Shown piece by piece: positions 1-11,375 of a stretch of DNA of 46,873 bases. The notes under the pieces were generated by a model. It searched no databases. It was given only the letters and a program-made list of their open reading frames with translations, and was not told the DNA's origin. Position numbers and translations under genes: made by a program. The stretch lies in NCBI GenBank assembly GCA_003427395.1, contig BFEA01000014.1, positions 4,297,735 through 4,344,607 on the forward strand, given 5' to 3'. Source of the DNA: Chara braunii. Its lineage: Eukaryota > Streptophyta > Charophyceae > Charales > Characeae. Every line of letters begins with the position of its first letter. The first letter of the stretch is position 1.

Positions 1-515
1 AGAATTAATCTCTAATTATGAAAAGTCAAATTATGTCTAACTCTCTGAATTTGTAGAAATTTGGGCAGCACTCCCTTTAGAAAGGGAGACTTCCGAGATT
101 TATACTAAGTCAGATATGAAAGCAGAATTAATCTCTAATTATGGAAAGTCAAATTTTGTCTAACTCTCTGAATTAGTAGAAATTTGGGCAGCACTCCCTT
201 TAGAAAGGAAGACTTCCAAAATTTATACAAAGCGAGGTCCAGAATTTGAGAATAACTTTGGCTTCCCAAAGTTCAATTTTGTCTAACTCCCTGAATTAGC
301 AAAAATTTGGGCAGCAGTCCCTTTAGAAAAGGATACTTCCCAGATTTTAACTATGCCAGATATATGGAAAGGACAAACTGAACTCTGACAAGTCAAAAGT
401 TGACTAACTTCTTGGATTTGTAGAAATTTCGGCAGCGCTTCCCGTAGAAAAAGTGGCTCGTCAAGATTTATACAAAGCCAAGTATAAGAAAATATATCAG
501 AAAATGCAAAATTGA
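1..515. repeat. ~120-bp satellite, four units
   Basis: Four head-to-tail units begin near 1, 123, 241 and 361. They share blocks such as TCTAACTCTCTGAATT and AAATTTGGGCAGCACTCCC, and similarity falls from left to right. Each unit holds an inverted repeat, perfect in unit 1 (CTCCCTTT-AG-AAAGGGAG near 71-88) and eroded in later units. The same unit reappears in the same orientation at 19038-19193, just after the assembly gap, so the intervening ~18 kb may sit inside a satellite array. Confidence 0.85.
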
Positions 516-761
516 CCTAGGTAAAAAAAAACGTTATTACAGAAAATGCATGAATCAACACTAACTTCTATGGATCGAGCACGTGGCGAGCAACTACAGC
601 AACTACCTATAGTAATGAAACCCAAACAAACTAGTCATCCCATCCAGTCACATGCAAACCAAACCATGAATGTAAGTACTCTCACCCTCCCAAGTTTATT
701 CCATATAAATAGTTCGTGAATCTTCAAGTTCTTGAATCCTTATACCCATCTTACATAAGAC
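516..761. other. AT-rich non-coding stretch
   Basis: No credible ORF, RNA gene or clear repeat is visible. It links the end of the satellite to the first hairpin array. Confidence 0.5.
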
Positions 762-1462
762 ATAGAGCTGGACCATTCGCCATGGAAACAATGCCCAACT
801 TGTCTTTATGATATACACGAACAGGTTGGACAACTACTTTTTTCTTCTTTTGGGCAGATGACTAAGCCATTCGCCATGGAAACAATGCCTAGTCGCCCTG
901 AGCTGTTTAATATCCAAAGATTTTAATATTTCTCTGACTTTGATAAAAAGAAAGACAAATATGGGCAGGGGACTAAACCATTCACAGTAGAAACGATATT
1001 CAACTTGCCCCAAACTATTTCTATTTGTACTCTGCATTTTCTCTTCTCTCTTCTTAATGATATGGCTTAACGCTGGACCATTCACAGTAGAAACAATGCC
1101 CAGCTGTCAGTTCACATGCAAATATACATAAAGTACTTTCCTTTATACTTAGTTTAATTTATGTGCGTGGTTTTCAGGCTAAGCCATTCACCATGGAAAC
1201 AATGCTTAGCCTTAGACAAAAAATTCTCCCTCAGAATAAAACAAGAATTTAAACCCTTTCAATCAGGCAAAAACCCTCAGAGTTAACTAGAGTAGCCAGA
1301 CCATTCACAGTAGAAACAATGCCTGGTTCCCTAGAAAACAATAAAATAAACATAGCAACCAGATCATTCATAGTAGAAATAATGCCTGGTCCTTCAGAAA
1401 ACAGTCAAATAAACATAGCCCTGAGTCATTCACAGTAGAAACAATGCACAGACTTTGGTTGG
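762..1462. repeat. Array of eight hairpins with a conserved core
   Basis: A core of about 20 nt, CATTCRCMRTRGAAACAATG in degenerate form, recurs at about 773, 868, 979, 1079, 1185, 1301, 1365 and 1428. The sequence just outside each core changes from copy to copy, but in the best copies the two sides stay complementary: GACTA/TAGTC (860-864/890-894), GCTGG/CCAGC (1072-1076/1100-1104), GGCTAAGC/GCTTAGCC (1177-1184/1204-1211), CCAG/CTGG (1296-1299/1323-1326) and ACCAG/CTGGT (1358-1362/1386-1390). Copies 1, 3 and 8 pair less well. Spacing is 60-115 bp and irregular. The element family is not recognised. Confidence 0.75.
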
Positions 1463-4273
1463 CCCTGTCAAACGCATGCAAAACTTTCTTCCTCCCACCT
1501 TTCCCCCATTTCATACCTTAATCTGCTTTCAGTCAAAAGTAAACTGAAACTTATGCTTCACTCTCATACATTTTTTTCCATTCAATCTGATTAGGTCCTG
1601 AAGAGAAAAACAAAAACCATAGGGACAATTCATGCATACATCAATCATATTACAGGGAGATAGGCAAAACATGGGTAATAGTGGGTCATACAGATAAAGA
1701 TGATTTACCTGAAGGTTTCCTGCCTCCAGAACCCCTCCTGATTTCCGGCAGAGCTCCCGCAATCGGTGGGTGGACTCCCCACAGAGTCTTGACGCGGACT
1801 TACGGGTTGCAATCCCGCCTGCCGCCTTCCTCTCGTAACGAAGGACTAGACTGAGAGTAAGAAGGGCAGAATGAGGAAATTTATAGTCGCTCAGATCCAA
1901 GAATGGTGCTCTCAGTCTCGCTGGAGAGGGCCTTGTAATCTTGGATCGCCTGAGGGCCTCACAATGGCGGTCAATGTACCAGCTTGGTCAAAATTCTGGG
2001 TCAAACGGCCGAAAACTGCCTCCTTTGACAAACTCCCAAATCGCAGCAATGGTCGCGTCGTTACCTCACAGGTGGACACTCCAATTTATACTTCGTGCAG
2101 GTAGGCCTCCTCTCCCTCACTGATACTTCCCTCACCCCCATCAGCGCCTGAACACAACCGGGTAACTCTCAATCCCAGCAGTTAGCCTCACACTACTTCA
2201 CTCAACAAGTCAAGCAAAGTTGACATAAACATTCCGCTGGAGTACGACCAGAACGCTGCGCTACAGAGGCGGGCTACGCTCCCTGATCGAGTAAACGCAG
2301 TCCGTCAGCCTTCCTGCTAATGTGCAGCTACAAGCAACATGAGGCAGGTGCTCCAGGCCCGCGGCCTTGCTTCTCTCCGACTACGACCGGTAGGCGAGCA
2401 GAATCAAGAGAAATCTCCTCGAGAGCGGGGGGCCAGGCACTTGAGTGCGTATCCCCGTCCACCCCGTCCCTCTGCAGCCCGGTCGGCCTTCGCTGCTATA
2501 ACGGGCAAGGTCGAATGAATCTCCCGCTAGAACGCGAGAAGATACATTGCCAATTCGAAGTGCCCCGAACTCCCCGACTTCACCCCTTTCTCCGACTTGT
2601 TTCCCTCTGCTGTCCCCGAACGCAGCCCCTGTCTGTAACTCAAAACCGAGTCTCTCGTAGGGGTACGACCAGGCACACCGGTCCGCCATCTACTACGAGG
2701 GCGTGCATAGGGAGGCGCCCCACCATCGTGAACTTATCTCTGCGAGTTGCCATAAGGTAAGTACGTCCTACCCTCCCCCTTTCTCTACACATCCGTCTAC
2801 TACAGAGGGCCGTGCCTCGCTCGAGTTCGTACCAGAAAGAGCAAGACGAAAAAACGAATGGATCTTCCGTTAAAGTGCGGGAAGATTCATCACCATTTGT
2901 AGAAATCTTCCTTGGTGCAGCCCAAAGTTATTATAGCCCCGAAACCGTAACTCTAATGCCAAATCTGACTTCACAGACCGATTCACGAGGTCAAAAACTC
3001 TCGGAATCGAATCTTTACTCGCCCAATTTCGTGAAAGAACGGTCGGGTTATTTATCCTTCCACTGCGCCATGCTCACTCGTTTGTCCCCTCCGCGCAGTA
3101 TATTTTTTTTCTAACTCCTATTCCACTACTCAATAGCCAGAACTAACATTCCTGCCGGATTCGCCCTATTGAGAAACCCCAAAAATCGAACTTTACTTCG
3201 ACAAGATCGGTCAAAAAACGACCGAACTATCGCACCTTCTTCCTCCATTCCTTTCTATTCGCCATAGCTCCACGCAGTCTAATTCTTCTTTATCTCGTCC
3301 TACACTAATCCTTCTTCAAAACTAACTTCATTTTCAGATTCGTCTGGGGTTAAAATCCCGGGATAGCGTCTTGCCCTTCCTGTTTCTACTATGGATCGAA
3401 AGATCCGCGTCTCCCTGGCTGCGCCCTGTCCATTCTTCTCACCTCCTATCATTTGCACCCATGCGAATGAATCGGGACGCAGATAGCGTCCGAGTGCATT
3501 CTCCCTCTGCAGCTTGTCTACTCCCACTCACTGCCTAGCGCCTCGCTTGCCGCCTCGCTTGCTAGTCGTCCGCAGTCTCTCTCCTGCTTCCTTACTGCTG
3601 ACAATGCACTGCCTTGCCATCCACCATTACTATCTCCGAATGCACCCGACGCCTACCACCGTCCGGATTCGTCTCCTCTTTCTCCCGACTAACACCGCCT
3701 AGCGCCACTCCCCCACCGCGGCCGACTGCTCAGCGCCCGGCCCACAGCCGCCTGCTGCTAACGCAGCTCCCCACATCCTTAACGCTCCGAAGTGGACACC
3801 ACAACGTTGTCGAACGATATAGGCAGTAGAAGGCGGTTGTAGGAAACGAGGTCCGATCTGCAGAATCTTCGGAAGGAACCAGCCACTAGACGGTTCGATT
3901 GGTCTTTTGCCCCTATATTCAAGCCTGACGAGATGATTTGCACATCAGTATCGCTGCGAGCTTCCCCCTCGCTGACTCGTCGCAGTCCCTGCTAACTCTC
4001 TATCTCACCTAACCATGCTATATGCTGCATACACCCGGTTGTGCGCCACGCCCGGGTTCACTTTCTTAACTTTGCTCGTTCCGCCCCCCCTTGCCCCGTA
4101 GCGGCCTGTTACGGTCAGCACAGGGTTCAATAGCACAACGGTCCGGCCTTGGCTCGCCCTCCTGTTCCTGCCAGCCCACCGACCTTGCCCTTTTGTCACT
4201 GCGTGGTCCGACAGCGTCCAAATGCCGAAGGAAGCAATCGGTTGTCGGTCCCAGCCAGCTTATGCCTATCGTT
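1463..4273. other. Non-coding region with diverged duplications
   Basis: No ORF here resembles a protein family; the short ORFs in all frames look random. A diverged duplication is visible: about 2497-2560 and 2835-2900 share the pattern GAATG.ATCT.CCG...CG.GA.GAT. In the second copy this forms a hairpin (ATCTTCCG...CGGGAAGAT). It may be untranslated or LTR-type retrotransposon sequence, but no matching second LTR was found. Confidence 0.4.
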
Positions 4274-4287
4274 CTTGCGCAGGGGCC

Positions 4288-4319
<32 letters not shown>

Positions 4320-4337
4320 ACGGATGTCCCTAAGGAC
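4274..4337 (-). pseudogene. U6 snRNA pseudogene, 3'-truncated
   Basis: Read on the minus strand from 4337 down, the sequence follows eukaryotic U6 snRNA from its 5' stem-loop (GTCC-tta-GGGAC) through the very conserved AATTGGAACGATACAGAGAA, the ACAGAGA box, AGATTAGCATGG and CCCCTGCGCAAG, about 64 nt in all. It then departs from U6: the GATGACACGCA block and the 3' part are replaced by unrelated sequence. No TATA box at about -25, plant upstream element or terminal T-run is visible. The loss of the 3' third and of the promoter makes this a fragment or retro-copy rather than a functional gene. Confidence 0.85.
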
Positions 4338-6477
4338 CTCCACTGTGGCATTGCCCCACGGCCCTTCCGAACTCAAACACCCTCAGGCCAATTCAAAATA
4401 ACTGGTCCTATTCATCGAGTTCCATCATCTGGGCTCAAATACAGGTCTGTAGTTCAACAGTTCAATGGTGTACCCGCTGAGATGGACCTTTGAGTGCCGG
4501 CTGCGCCCACGGCGCTGCGTCCTAAGACAAGATGAGGCGCGAGTTCGACGCAGCCACAAAAACAATTTGTAATTGCACTTCATGCAACCCCCCCCCCCGC
4601 GAATGCAACACTCCCTATGTGACTTTATCGCAGCCTCGTGTCCCTGAAGTGGTGAGGATCAGCGGGGCTGCTCATACCTTACCAGTCCCGAAGGGCAGGC
4701 CCGCCGCCGCTCTCGCCAGCAAAAATCCGAGGGAGAAAGCTCCGTCGGGCCCTCAACCCCTCGGTCTCCTCCGTGCGGCTTTGCTGCATTCGGGCCGACG
4801 CCCGCCAGCCTCGATCCCCGAACCTCCGTAGTAATAGTCCGATGTCATAACCTTAATGGCTAAGCCCAAGCCTGGGGCTGAGTCCCGCAGAATACCATAT
4901 AGGCAGTGCGGCGCGACGCTTTTGGGCCAACGAAATGGCTGCGCGGCTCCCATTTGCCCGCGCCGGTTTGCTTATACCATGCCATAACTACCCCGCACGC
5001 CATCCTACGACACCCCGCTTACCGCACGAAATCGCGCCGTTATTGTCGATGCCGTCGTCGGGGTCGTTTCTCCGCACACGAGCTTGACCTACTAATCAAA
5101 AAGAAAATATTCTTAATCCCTGCTTAATAAAAAATTATAATATCACCAAACGAAACGACCGAGGTCTGGACCGGCTTTACGATTAAATAACAGAAAAAGA
5201 ATCACGTGCGCCTTACGCACTCGCTATTGCGGTCAACCACCCAGTCAAAGCAATTACTGACGCAACTGTGCTTAGCGGGGTATACTTAAATTCTAAACCA
5301 AAACTATTTTCTGTCACTTGCGAAAATCAGGGCGGATACCCTTGTAAGCGTATTCGCACCTACAGCTTACGGAACCATATTAAGCGACATCCCCGTCGCT
5401 TCGCCAAATCAGAAGACTATAAATCCATCCACACTCCAAATTCTGACGGGACAGGAGCCAATCCGATTAGCCGACAAACACAGGGTAGAGACCTCCATCA
5501 AACCATGCCTTCATAACTATATGCTGCCAGGTTTCTAACCTGGGCCTCACACCGTCCAGAAATTAGGACACTGGCAGCATAAGTTTCAAAGACCTTCCCA
5601 ATCGTCCTCTCCCCGGTCCTAGACAACCTTCGGTTTTTCGTTGGGTGTCCCCAGTCCTGGCAAAACTAGGGACGCGGGCCTTAATTGAGACCTTTTGAAG
5701 GCACTCTCGCCTTCCTTCTGAAAATTTTATCGATATCAAATACACGCAAGTATATATGTATACTTAATATTCGCTCAGCTCTTTCTGCAGTCTAGTACAG
5801 AAAGGCTAGGTCTCCACCTTGGCCCACCATAGCCTGGCTGATCGGACCAGGACCACGGCTCACCGCATTGTTATTTAACGACAGTACCTTCGTTGGTTAC
5901 GCAACGATAGGTTTCCTCCTGGTAAGCACTCAATCAGGATCTCCCCCCAAAAATTTTCAACCATCATTATCCAGCAAGTAATTTCACTGGGGCGGGCAAC
6001 CCCCCTTAGACTCTTACCCCGCGGTCCCGCAACGAGGTTGCGCCGGCTAGCAGCCATCCAATGGGGTTACGCCCTAGAGGTACTAACTTCTGTTCCGTTA
6101 GCTTTGCCTTTCTTCAATATGTCCTAGAACTAGCACAGGTGGTTAGACGGGGCGTCACAAAACAAAATCACAGGCCCACTGCGCGATACGTTGGGGTCCG
6201 AAAGCATTTACCAGCCCTCCTTCAATAGGCATGACATCGTTCGCACGCTTACAAGCAAAATCACCGCTAAATCCACCAAGCCGTGACCCCTGACTTGATC
6301 AGAGCCAGCAGACACCCACCCTGAGACATCTCTCGCCCTGTACTCATTGCGACTTTCTCAAACATTTCAAAAAAAAAGTGACCCTTTCCGTCAGACTTTA
6401 TCACCCATCAAACAATTCGTCATGCCATAAATCAATTTACTCACTTCTGAGGATGAGTCTTCCAACCAAAAACCACT
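4338..6477. other. Non-coding, hairpin-rich region
   Basis: No gene is supported. It contains strong inverted repeats, notably ATGCTGCCAG/CTGGCAGCAT (5521-5530/5571-5580) with a nested CCAGGTT-TCT-AACCTGG (5527-5543), and CTTTCTG/CAGAAAG near 5783-5806. It lies 3' of the Gypsy element in that element's orientation and could hold its 3' LTR, but I could not align it to the sequence upstream of gag. Confidence 0.4.
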
Positions 6478-6696
6478 CCCCTTTTTCAACAATCCAAAAG
6501 GGGCTCTCTTCATAAACAAAACACCCCCTCTTCCAAAAATCGCGAGAGGTCTCGCCATAAAACAATATATTCCCTCTTCCAGAAATCACGAGGGTCTCAT
6601 CATAAACCAAACACCCCCTCTCTCAAAGTCACGAGGGGTTTCGTTACATCACAAAACATCATAAAACATCCCCCCCTTTTCCAAAATCTAAGGGGG
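6478..6696. repeat. Array of five hairpins with covarying arms
   Basis: Five hairpins share a loop like TTCCAAAAATCACG, while their arms differ and remain complementary: CCCCTTTT/AAAAGGGG (6478-6485/6496-6503), CCTCT/AGAGG (6527-6531/6545-6549), CCCTC/GAGGG (6572-6576/6590-6594), CCCCTC/GAGGGG (6615-6620/6633-6638) and CCCCCTT/AAGGGGG (6672-6678/6690-6696). Spacers resemble CATAAAACA. It lies about 400 bp beyond the stop of the second Gag-like ORF. Confidence 0.75.
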
Positions 6697-7115
6697 TCCC
6701 ATCATAAAACAGAACATCACTGAGAGACCATCTTATGAGTCCTTATCACAACTTAGATAACTTTCACAGACGGACTGCGCTTCCTCCCCTCATACTCTGC
6801 CTTATCAGCTGCCGTGGGCAGGTCGCACAAGTATACCGAGGAGTAGACAGTTTTACTTACAATCATATTCACAATACCCAAGATACGTACATGTCAGATT
6901 TGTCTCTTAAAGGCCAGGGCGTAGGCCACCTAAATATGTACATGCCTCATCTAAACCACCCTGACCCTCAAAACCCCAACTCAGTAGAGACACTAGAGTT
7001 CAGATCTAGATTAACAGCAATCATCAAAATGTCTTCTAAGTCTAAGAGGGTATCACACAGAACCTAAGTTGATGCCTCACAAAATGCTCGCTCACTTATA
7101 TAGACAAAACCGGCC
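6697..7115. other. Spacer 3' of the Gypsy coding region
   Basis: No gene or clear structure is visible between the hairpin array and the end of the second Gag-like ORF. One open frame on the plus strand (6735-7067) has no recognisable features and looks accidental. Confidence 0.4.
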
Positions 7116-9844
7116 CTACCTCCTCAACTCCTCCTGGTTTTGCCTATATAACTGAGCCCTAAGTCCATCTGCGGACTTCTCTACTATCCTACCCTGTCTA
7201 TCATACATTTTACCCCCTACCTCTGAGATCTTCCCTGCTGCCTTATCCTCAAGAAACTCGAGACAGTCCAAAGCCAGATGCACGTCCCTCTTGCAGTAAA
7301 AACATAGTTGATCTGCCTTTCTCTTGAACTTCTTCTTCCTGGGCTGAGGAGGTGGCGATGAAGGAGATCCCACCAAGGTACCGACACCCCCCTGCTGCTC
7401 TGTCCCCGGAACCGGTCCACCAGACCCAGATCCAGTAGCCCAAGATCCTAGTCTGCCTCTCAAATCCTCTATCGCTGGGACGTACTCGGGCGTGTCCAAC
7501 CTCTGAGGCCTCCTCTCGAGTATCGCCCCTGGCACTGCCGTAGGCTGCTCCTCAATCTCCTCTGGTCCATACTCAGGTGTGCCTATCCTCTGGAGTCTGC
7601 CCGCGATGACACCCTCCTCCTCAATCCCCATCTCTTTCTCAAGAGGCTCCTCTATACTCTGCTCAGGTGAAAACAAACTCACCTCCTCCTGCATAGTATT
7701 CACCGCCTCAAGGAGCACGCCCATGGATTCCTCTACTGAGTCCTGAGCCGGCTCACTGCTAGATGGTGGCAGCCCCTCCTCTACTTCCAAAGGTACGACT
7801 GGGCCCGCCGCTGCTACTGGCAGTGTCGCGAGCTCGGTAGGGGCTCTGAACTCGAACGCCTCTCTCTNCGCCTGTCTCTGTGCTCTCGCCTCCTCTGACT
7901 CCAGGATAACCCTCCCCATAGGTGGCTCCTGGCGAGGCTCTGTCGCAGATGGCTGTCCTGGCAATCCCTGTCCTGGTTGCCTCTGCTCTCCCTGCCGGCT
8001 GCTCCCTGGTCTGTCCACCTTTCCCTGGGTTTGCTGCCTCAGGCTCTCAACGATAGCTGCAGGCTGGCCACCAAAGCCATAAGTTTCTGAATTTCCATCT
8101 CCATAGCCTCCAAACGTACTCCATGACTGGCTTCCTTCATTTTCTTCCACGCCAGATCGCCCTCCAATAACAAGTGTCGGTCAAAAGTGGTCTTGGTCAG
8201 GAACTTGATTTTACGATCTAACCTTTCTTCCGCCTTCCTGGCCACCCCAAACCTGGCTCTGACTAGCGATGGAAGCTCCTCTCTTCTCTGCTCCCAGAAG
8301 TCCCTCCATATCTCAGGGATCTCTGGGGCCCTAGCTGGTGCGCTGGGTGGTTGATCCGGGAGTGCTCCTGCTGCCTCCGATCTCTGCCTCTCCTGCTGCT
8401 GCTCCGGGAGCTTCCCCGCTGCCTCCAACCTCTGCCTCTCCTGCCATATCTCATCTATCCGCATGGTTCGTCTCGCCCTCGTTTCTTCAGCCGTCTCTCC
8501 AGCTGGCACGCTTTCCCTCGTGCGGAGGTCGACCCTCTCCGGGATTTCTGCTTCCATCTCCTTCTCGGGCTAGCATGACTCCTGGCGTGGCTCTGCAGGT
8601 GCTGGCTCCTCCAGGGCATGAGCTGCTAGGTGCCTATCAATCAGGATCAAAGCTTCTCTCCTTACAACTGCCCTCTCTCTCCTCCTTTCTGCCCTCCCTT
8701 CTGGCGAAGGAGCCTTTTCTGACGAAGGTAAAGGGGTCTCCTCTCTCTGCAACCCCTCCTTTGCTTGCCGGGTGCTCCCTGGTGCATCCCCGAGTCTCAA
8801 ACCCACTGCTGGCGTCTGTGGGGGCGTGTCCTCTCCAACCTCTATCACTTCCTTCCCTACACGTCTCCCCTCATCGCCCAGCCCTCTCTCTCGCTGAGTA
8901 CCCCGGACCTCTTCCTGTGGTACCTCCTTTCGTGGCATCTCCTCTCGTGGTATCTCCCCCTGTGGCACCTCCTCTCGTGACACCTCCTCTGCCTGCTCTC
9001 CATGCTTCTCACCCTGAAGCGACGCCCTCCACCGAGAAATATCTAAATGCAACTCCAATTCCCTCAAGGGCCCCTCTGACGCTGGTGGCTCCCCCTGTGT
9101 GTGTGCTGGCGACCTCCTCAATCCACCCTCAGTAAAACGATGGAACTCCACTAGCCCCAACCCACACTCAGGGTATGCCCCTCGCTCCTCATCCTCTGGC
9201 TCCTTCTCTCTCCTGGCGAGGGCCTTCCATCCTCCTCGAGATGGTCTTGCCTCCTTGGGCTCAGGGTCCCTCGGCCTCTGACTCCTCTGTCGCCTCTCGA
9301 CTCTGGGCTGAGGGAGCTCTGGCCGTCGAAAGGCCTCTCTCAAATGTGCCCTGCAGCTCTCCCAATCTCGTGCCATGTCCCTGATCTGCATAGCCAGTGG
9401 CCTTTCCGCCTTCCTGGTCCAGAGTGGTAGCGNCTGCATCCAATCATCTCTCGGTATGCCCTGCTCTTGCATGAACCACTCAAACGCGGGGATGAAGTCC
9501 AACGCATTTCCAATCTCCAGGCGGATCGGCCTGCCATCAGGTCCCACAGACGAGGGTCGCAACACCTCCATCCTCATCTCCACCTCCTGCCTCGTCGTCG
9601 CCTCCCTACGAATCCTGGCAATGGGCTCTTCGAACCTACCTGCTCCCCTCAATCTCTCAATCGCCTGAGCGACGGTCCAGCCCATACACCTCGCATGCTT
9701 CCAGAAACTGTCCAGGAATAGCTCGATGTCCCCATCATTGTAGACTGGAGTACTCTCCCGATGGCGAGGCCCATGCCGCTCATATCCTCCTGATGCGCCC
9801 AACGGCCTCTGAGTCGGTTGTGTCCACTTCCCTCCTCTTGGCAT
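7116..9844 (-). pseudogene. Second Gag-like ORF 3' of integrase
   Basis: From the ATG at 9842-9844 (MPRGGKW) the first ~200 residues resemble a capsid-type Gag domain (GDIELFLDSFWKHARCMGW, later EWFMQEQGIP and RDMARDWESCRAHLREAF). A long, charged, Glu/Arg-rich stretch that is probably coiled coil follows. The C-terminus has a CX2CX4HX4C knuckle (CFYCKRDVHLALDC) and a tail GGKMYDRQGRIVEKSADGLR. That tail parallels the one after the knuckle of the first Gag, so the two ORFs may be related by duplication or recombination. It is broken by a TAG at 8570-8572 and by a frameshift near 8040-8150. Extra 3' ORFs are known in Gypsy elements; a Gag-like one is unusual. Confidence 0.7.
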
Positions 9845-10078
9845 GACTGTCTTCGTAAAATCAGACCTGCATAATACGCGAAGGAGACAACAGGCACACA
9901 TTGGGGTAAGCAAGCAGGTGATAATCAGAGCAAGCTCAGACCAGACCACACTCATGCAGCATGCATCCTTCCTAACCTACACACCCTGTTACTTCTATTC
10001 TAAAGGCGGTCAGGTCATCTCTCTTACCTCTTCTCTCGCCACAAATTTCTTCAGTTGCGTTCCAGATACCCAATCCTT

Positions 10079-11375
10079 TCACTCAGTCTCATTTAACTCC
10101 TCGATCTGATACGCTCCGAAGTCTCCGACCCGTGCGATTCGGTAGGGACCTAACCATCTCTTATCGAGCTTCCTGGACCACTGCTTCTCCAGCGATGTAT
10201 CGTAGAGAAGCATGACATCCCCGACTACCAAGGGTACTCTCCTCACTCGCGCAGACTGATCCCATCGAGCCTTATCATCCATACGGCTTCTTGCCACCTG
10301 GTCAGATGCCTCCTGGATCCTTTCTTCTATCGCCCCAACCTGCCGCGCCCGAATATCGAGCAACTCTTTAAATGACAGGTTAACTTCCTGATCCTGGCGC
10401 CTCCATGTCTTAAGAAAACTTTCGATAGGGAAGGTGGCATGCCTTCCGTACCACAGCGTCGCAGGTGCGTACTTGATGGATCTCTTTGCTGTAATGTTCT
10501 CGACAAAGAAAGCCGCCCTTAGGTATCTTGGCCATTGATTAGGCCTACCTTCGGTCCATTTGGCCAGGAGATTCGTAATGGTACTATGTCCTCTCTCTAC
10601 GGAAGCATTTGCCTGGGGGTGCGCGGCCGTGGTGTAGTTGGCTGCCACACCATACCTTAATAACAGTTCTTGCACCTCCTGGCAGGTAAACTCTGATCCC
10701 CTGTCCATTACGAATTCCCTAACGAAAGGATAACGCAGGTAGTACTCCTCGATGCAGCTCACCAGGACTGACCCTGTCTTTGTGCGAATAGCACGCCCGT
10801 CTACGAACCCAGACAGGTTATCGCCCGCATCGAAGATATAGTTATAGCCTTGAACCCCAAGTGGCATAAAAAGTAGATCGAGATGCACTACAGCCCCCAC
10901 CTCTCGCTCTAGCCTGGGATGCAGCGGCTCTCCTTGCCTTAAACGGGATCTTTCCTGGCAAGGTACGCAAGATCGGCAGAACTTTTCCGACCATATCCAT
11001 CATCCCATCCCAGTAGTACAGCTCACTTATCTTGGCATACGTGGCTTGTACCCCTCGATGTCCTCCTGCAATACCATCGTGAAGCGCTGCTACGACGTCG
11101 ATCTGACGATTCTTACCGCAGACGACTCTCCTGGGATTCCCCACTTTCGTTCTCACGAAAAGGTGACCGTCTCGCACTAAGTAGCGCTGTAGCATCCTTT
11201 GAGCCCTATCGCTCGCATCTCGAATCCGCATTTCACATGACAGAAGAAGCCCCAGCTCTAGGTAGATCTCGTCGTACTCCTCTGCACGAAAAGCTTCCTT
11301 AATTTCCCCTTCTTCGAACTCGTCGTCCTGACTCTCGGGTATTTCGTCCACATTCCCTGTCGGGTTCAACGAGCC
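10079..11375 (-). pseudogene. Gypsy integrase
   Basis: The N-terminal part (frame of 11369-10842) carries the HH half of the HHCC zinc finger (HDGIAGGHRGVQATYAKISELYYWDGM). A frameshift near 11000 moves the CC half and the catalytic core into the frame that ends at 10079. The core shows an RNase-H-fold integrase: FDAGDNLSGFVDGRAI with the first Asp, VMDRGSEFTCQEVQELL with the second, and AAHPQANASVERGHSTI with the Glu. The C-terminus (RWLGPYRIARVGDFGAYQI) has the GPY/F pattern of chromovirus-type integrases. The sequence just upstream of this entry continues from RNase H in the same frame, with a TAA at 11376-11378. Confidence 0.88.

Noticed and set aside
762-1462. CRISPR-like array
   Set aside because: Eukaryotic setting, irregular spacing, no cas genes, and the constant part is the loop of a hairpin with changing arms.
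762-1462. Hammerhead ribozymes, because the core has GAAAC
   Set aside because: The CUGANGA core strand is missing on both strands.
5521-5580. tRNA-like gene
   Set aside because: The outer stem has the right size, but there is no anticodon arm, no GTTC loop and no A/B box.
4338-6477. 3' LTR matching 16877-18157
   Set aside because: I compared the two regions by eye and found no convincing alignment; only TATA-like sequence and hairpin richness are shared.
6671-6684. Polypurine tract of the Gypsy element (minus strand)
   Set aside because: It is one arm of the last hairpin of array 2, and no LTR start could be confirmed next to it.
8338-9135. 265-residue plus-strand ORF, Pro/Leu/Ser-rich
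   Set aside because: It is antisense to the second Gag-like ORF, whose charged, repetitive codons keep the opposite strand open.
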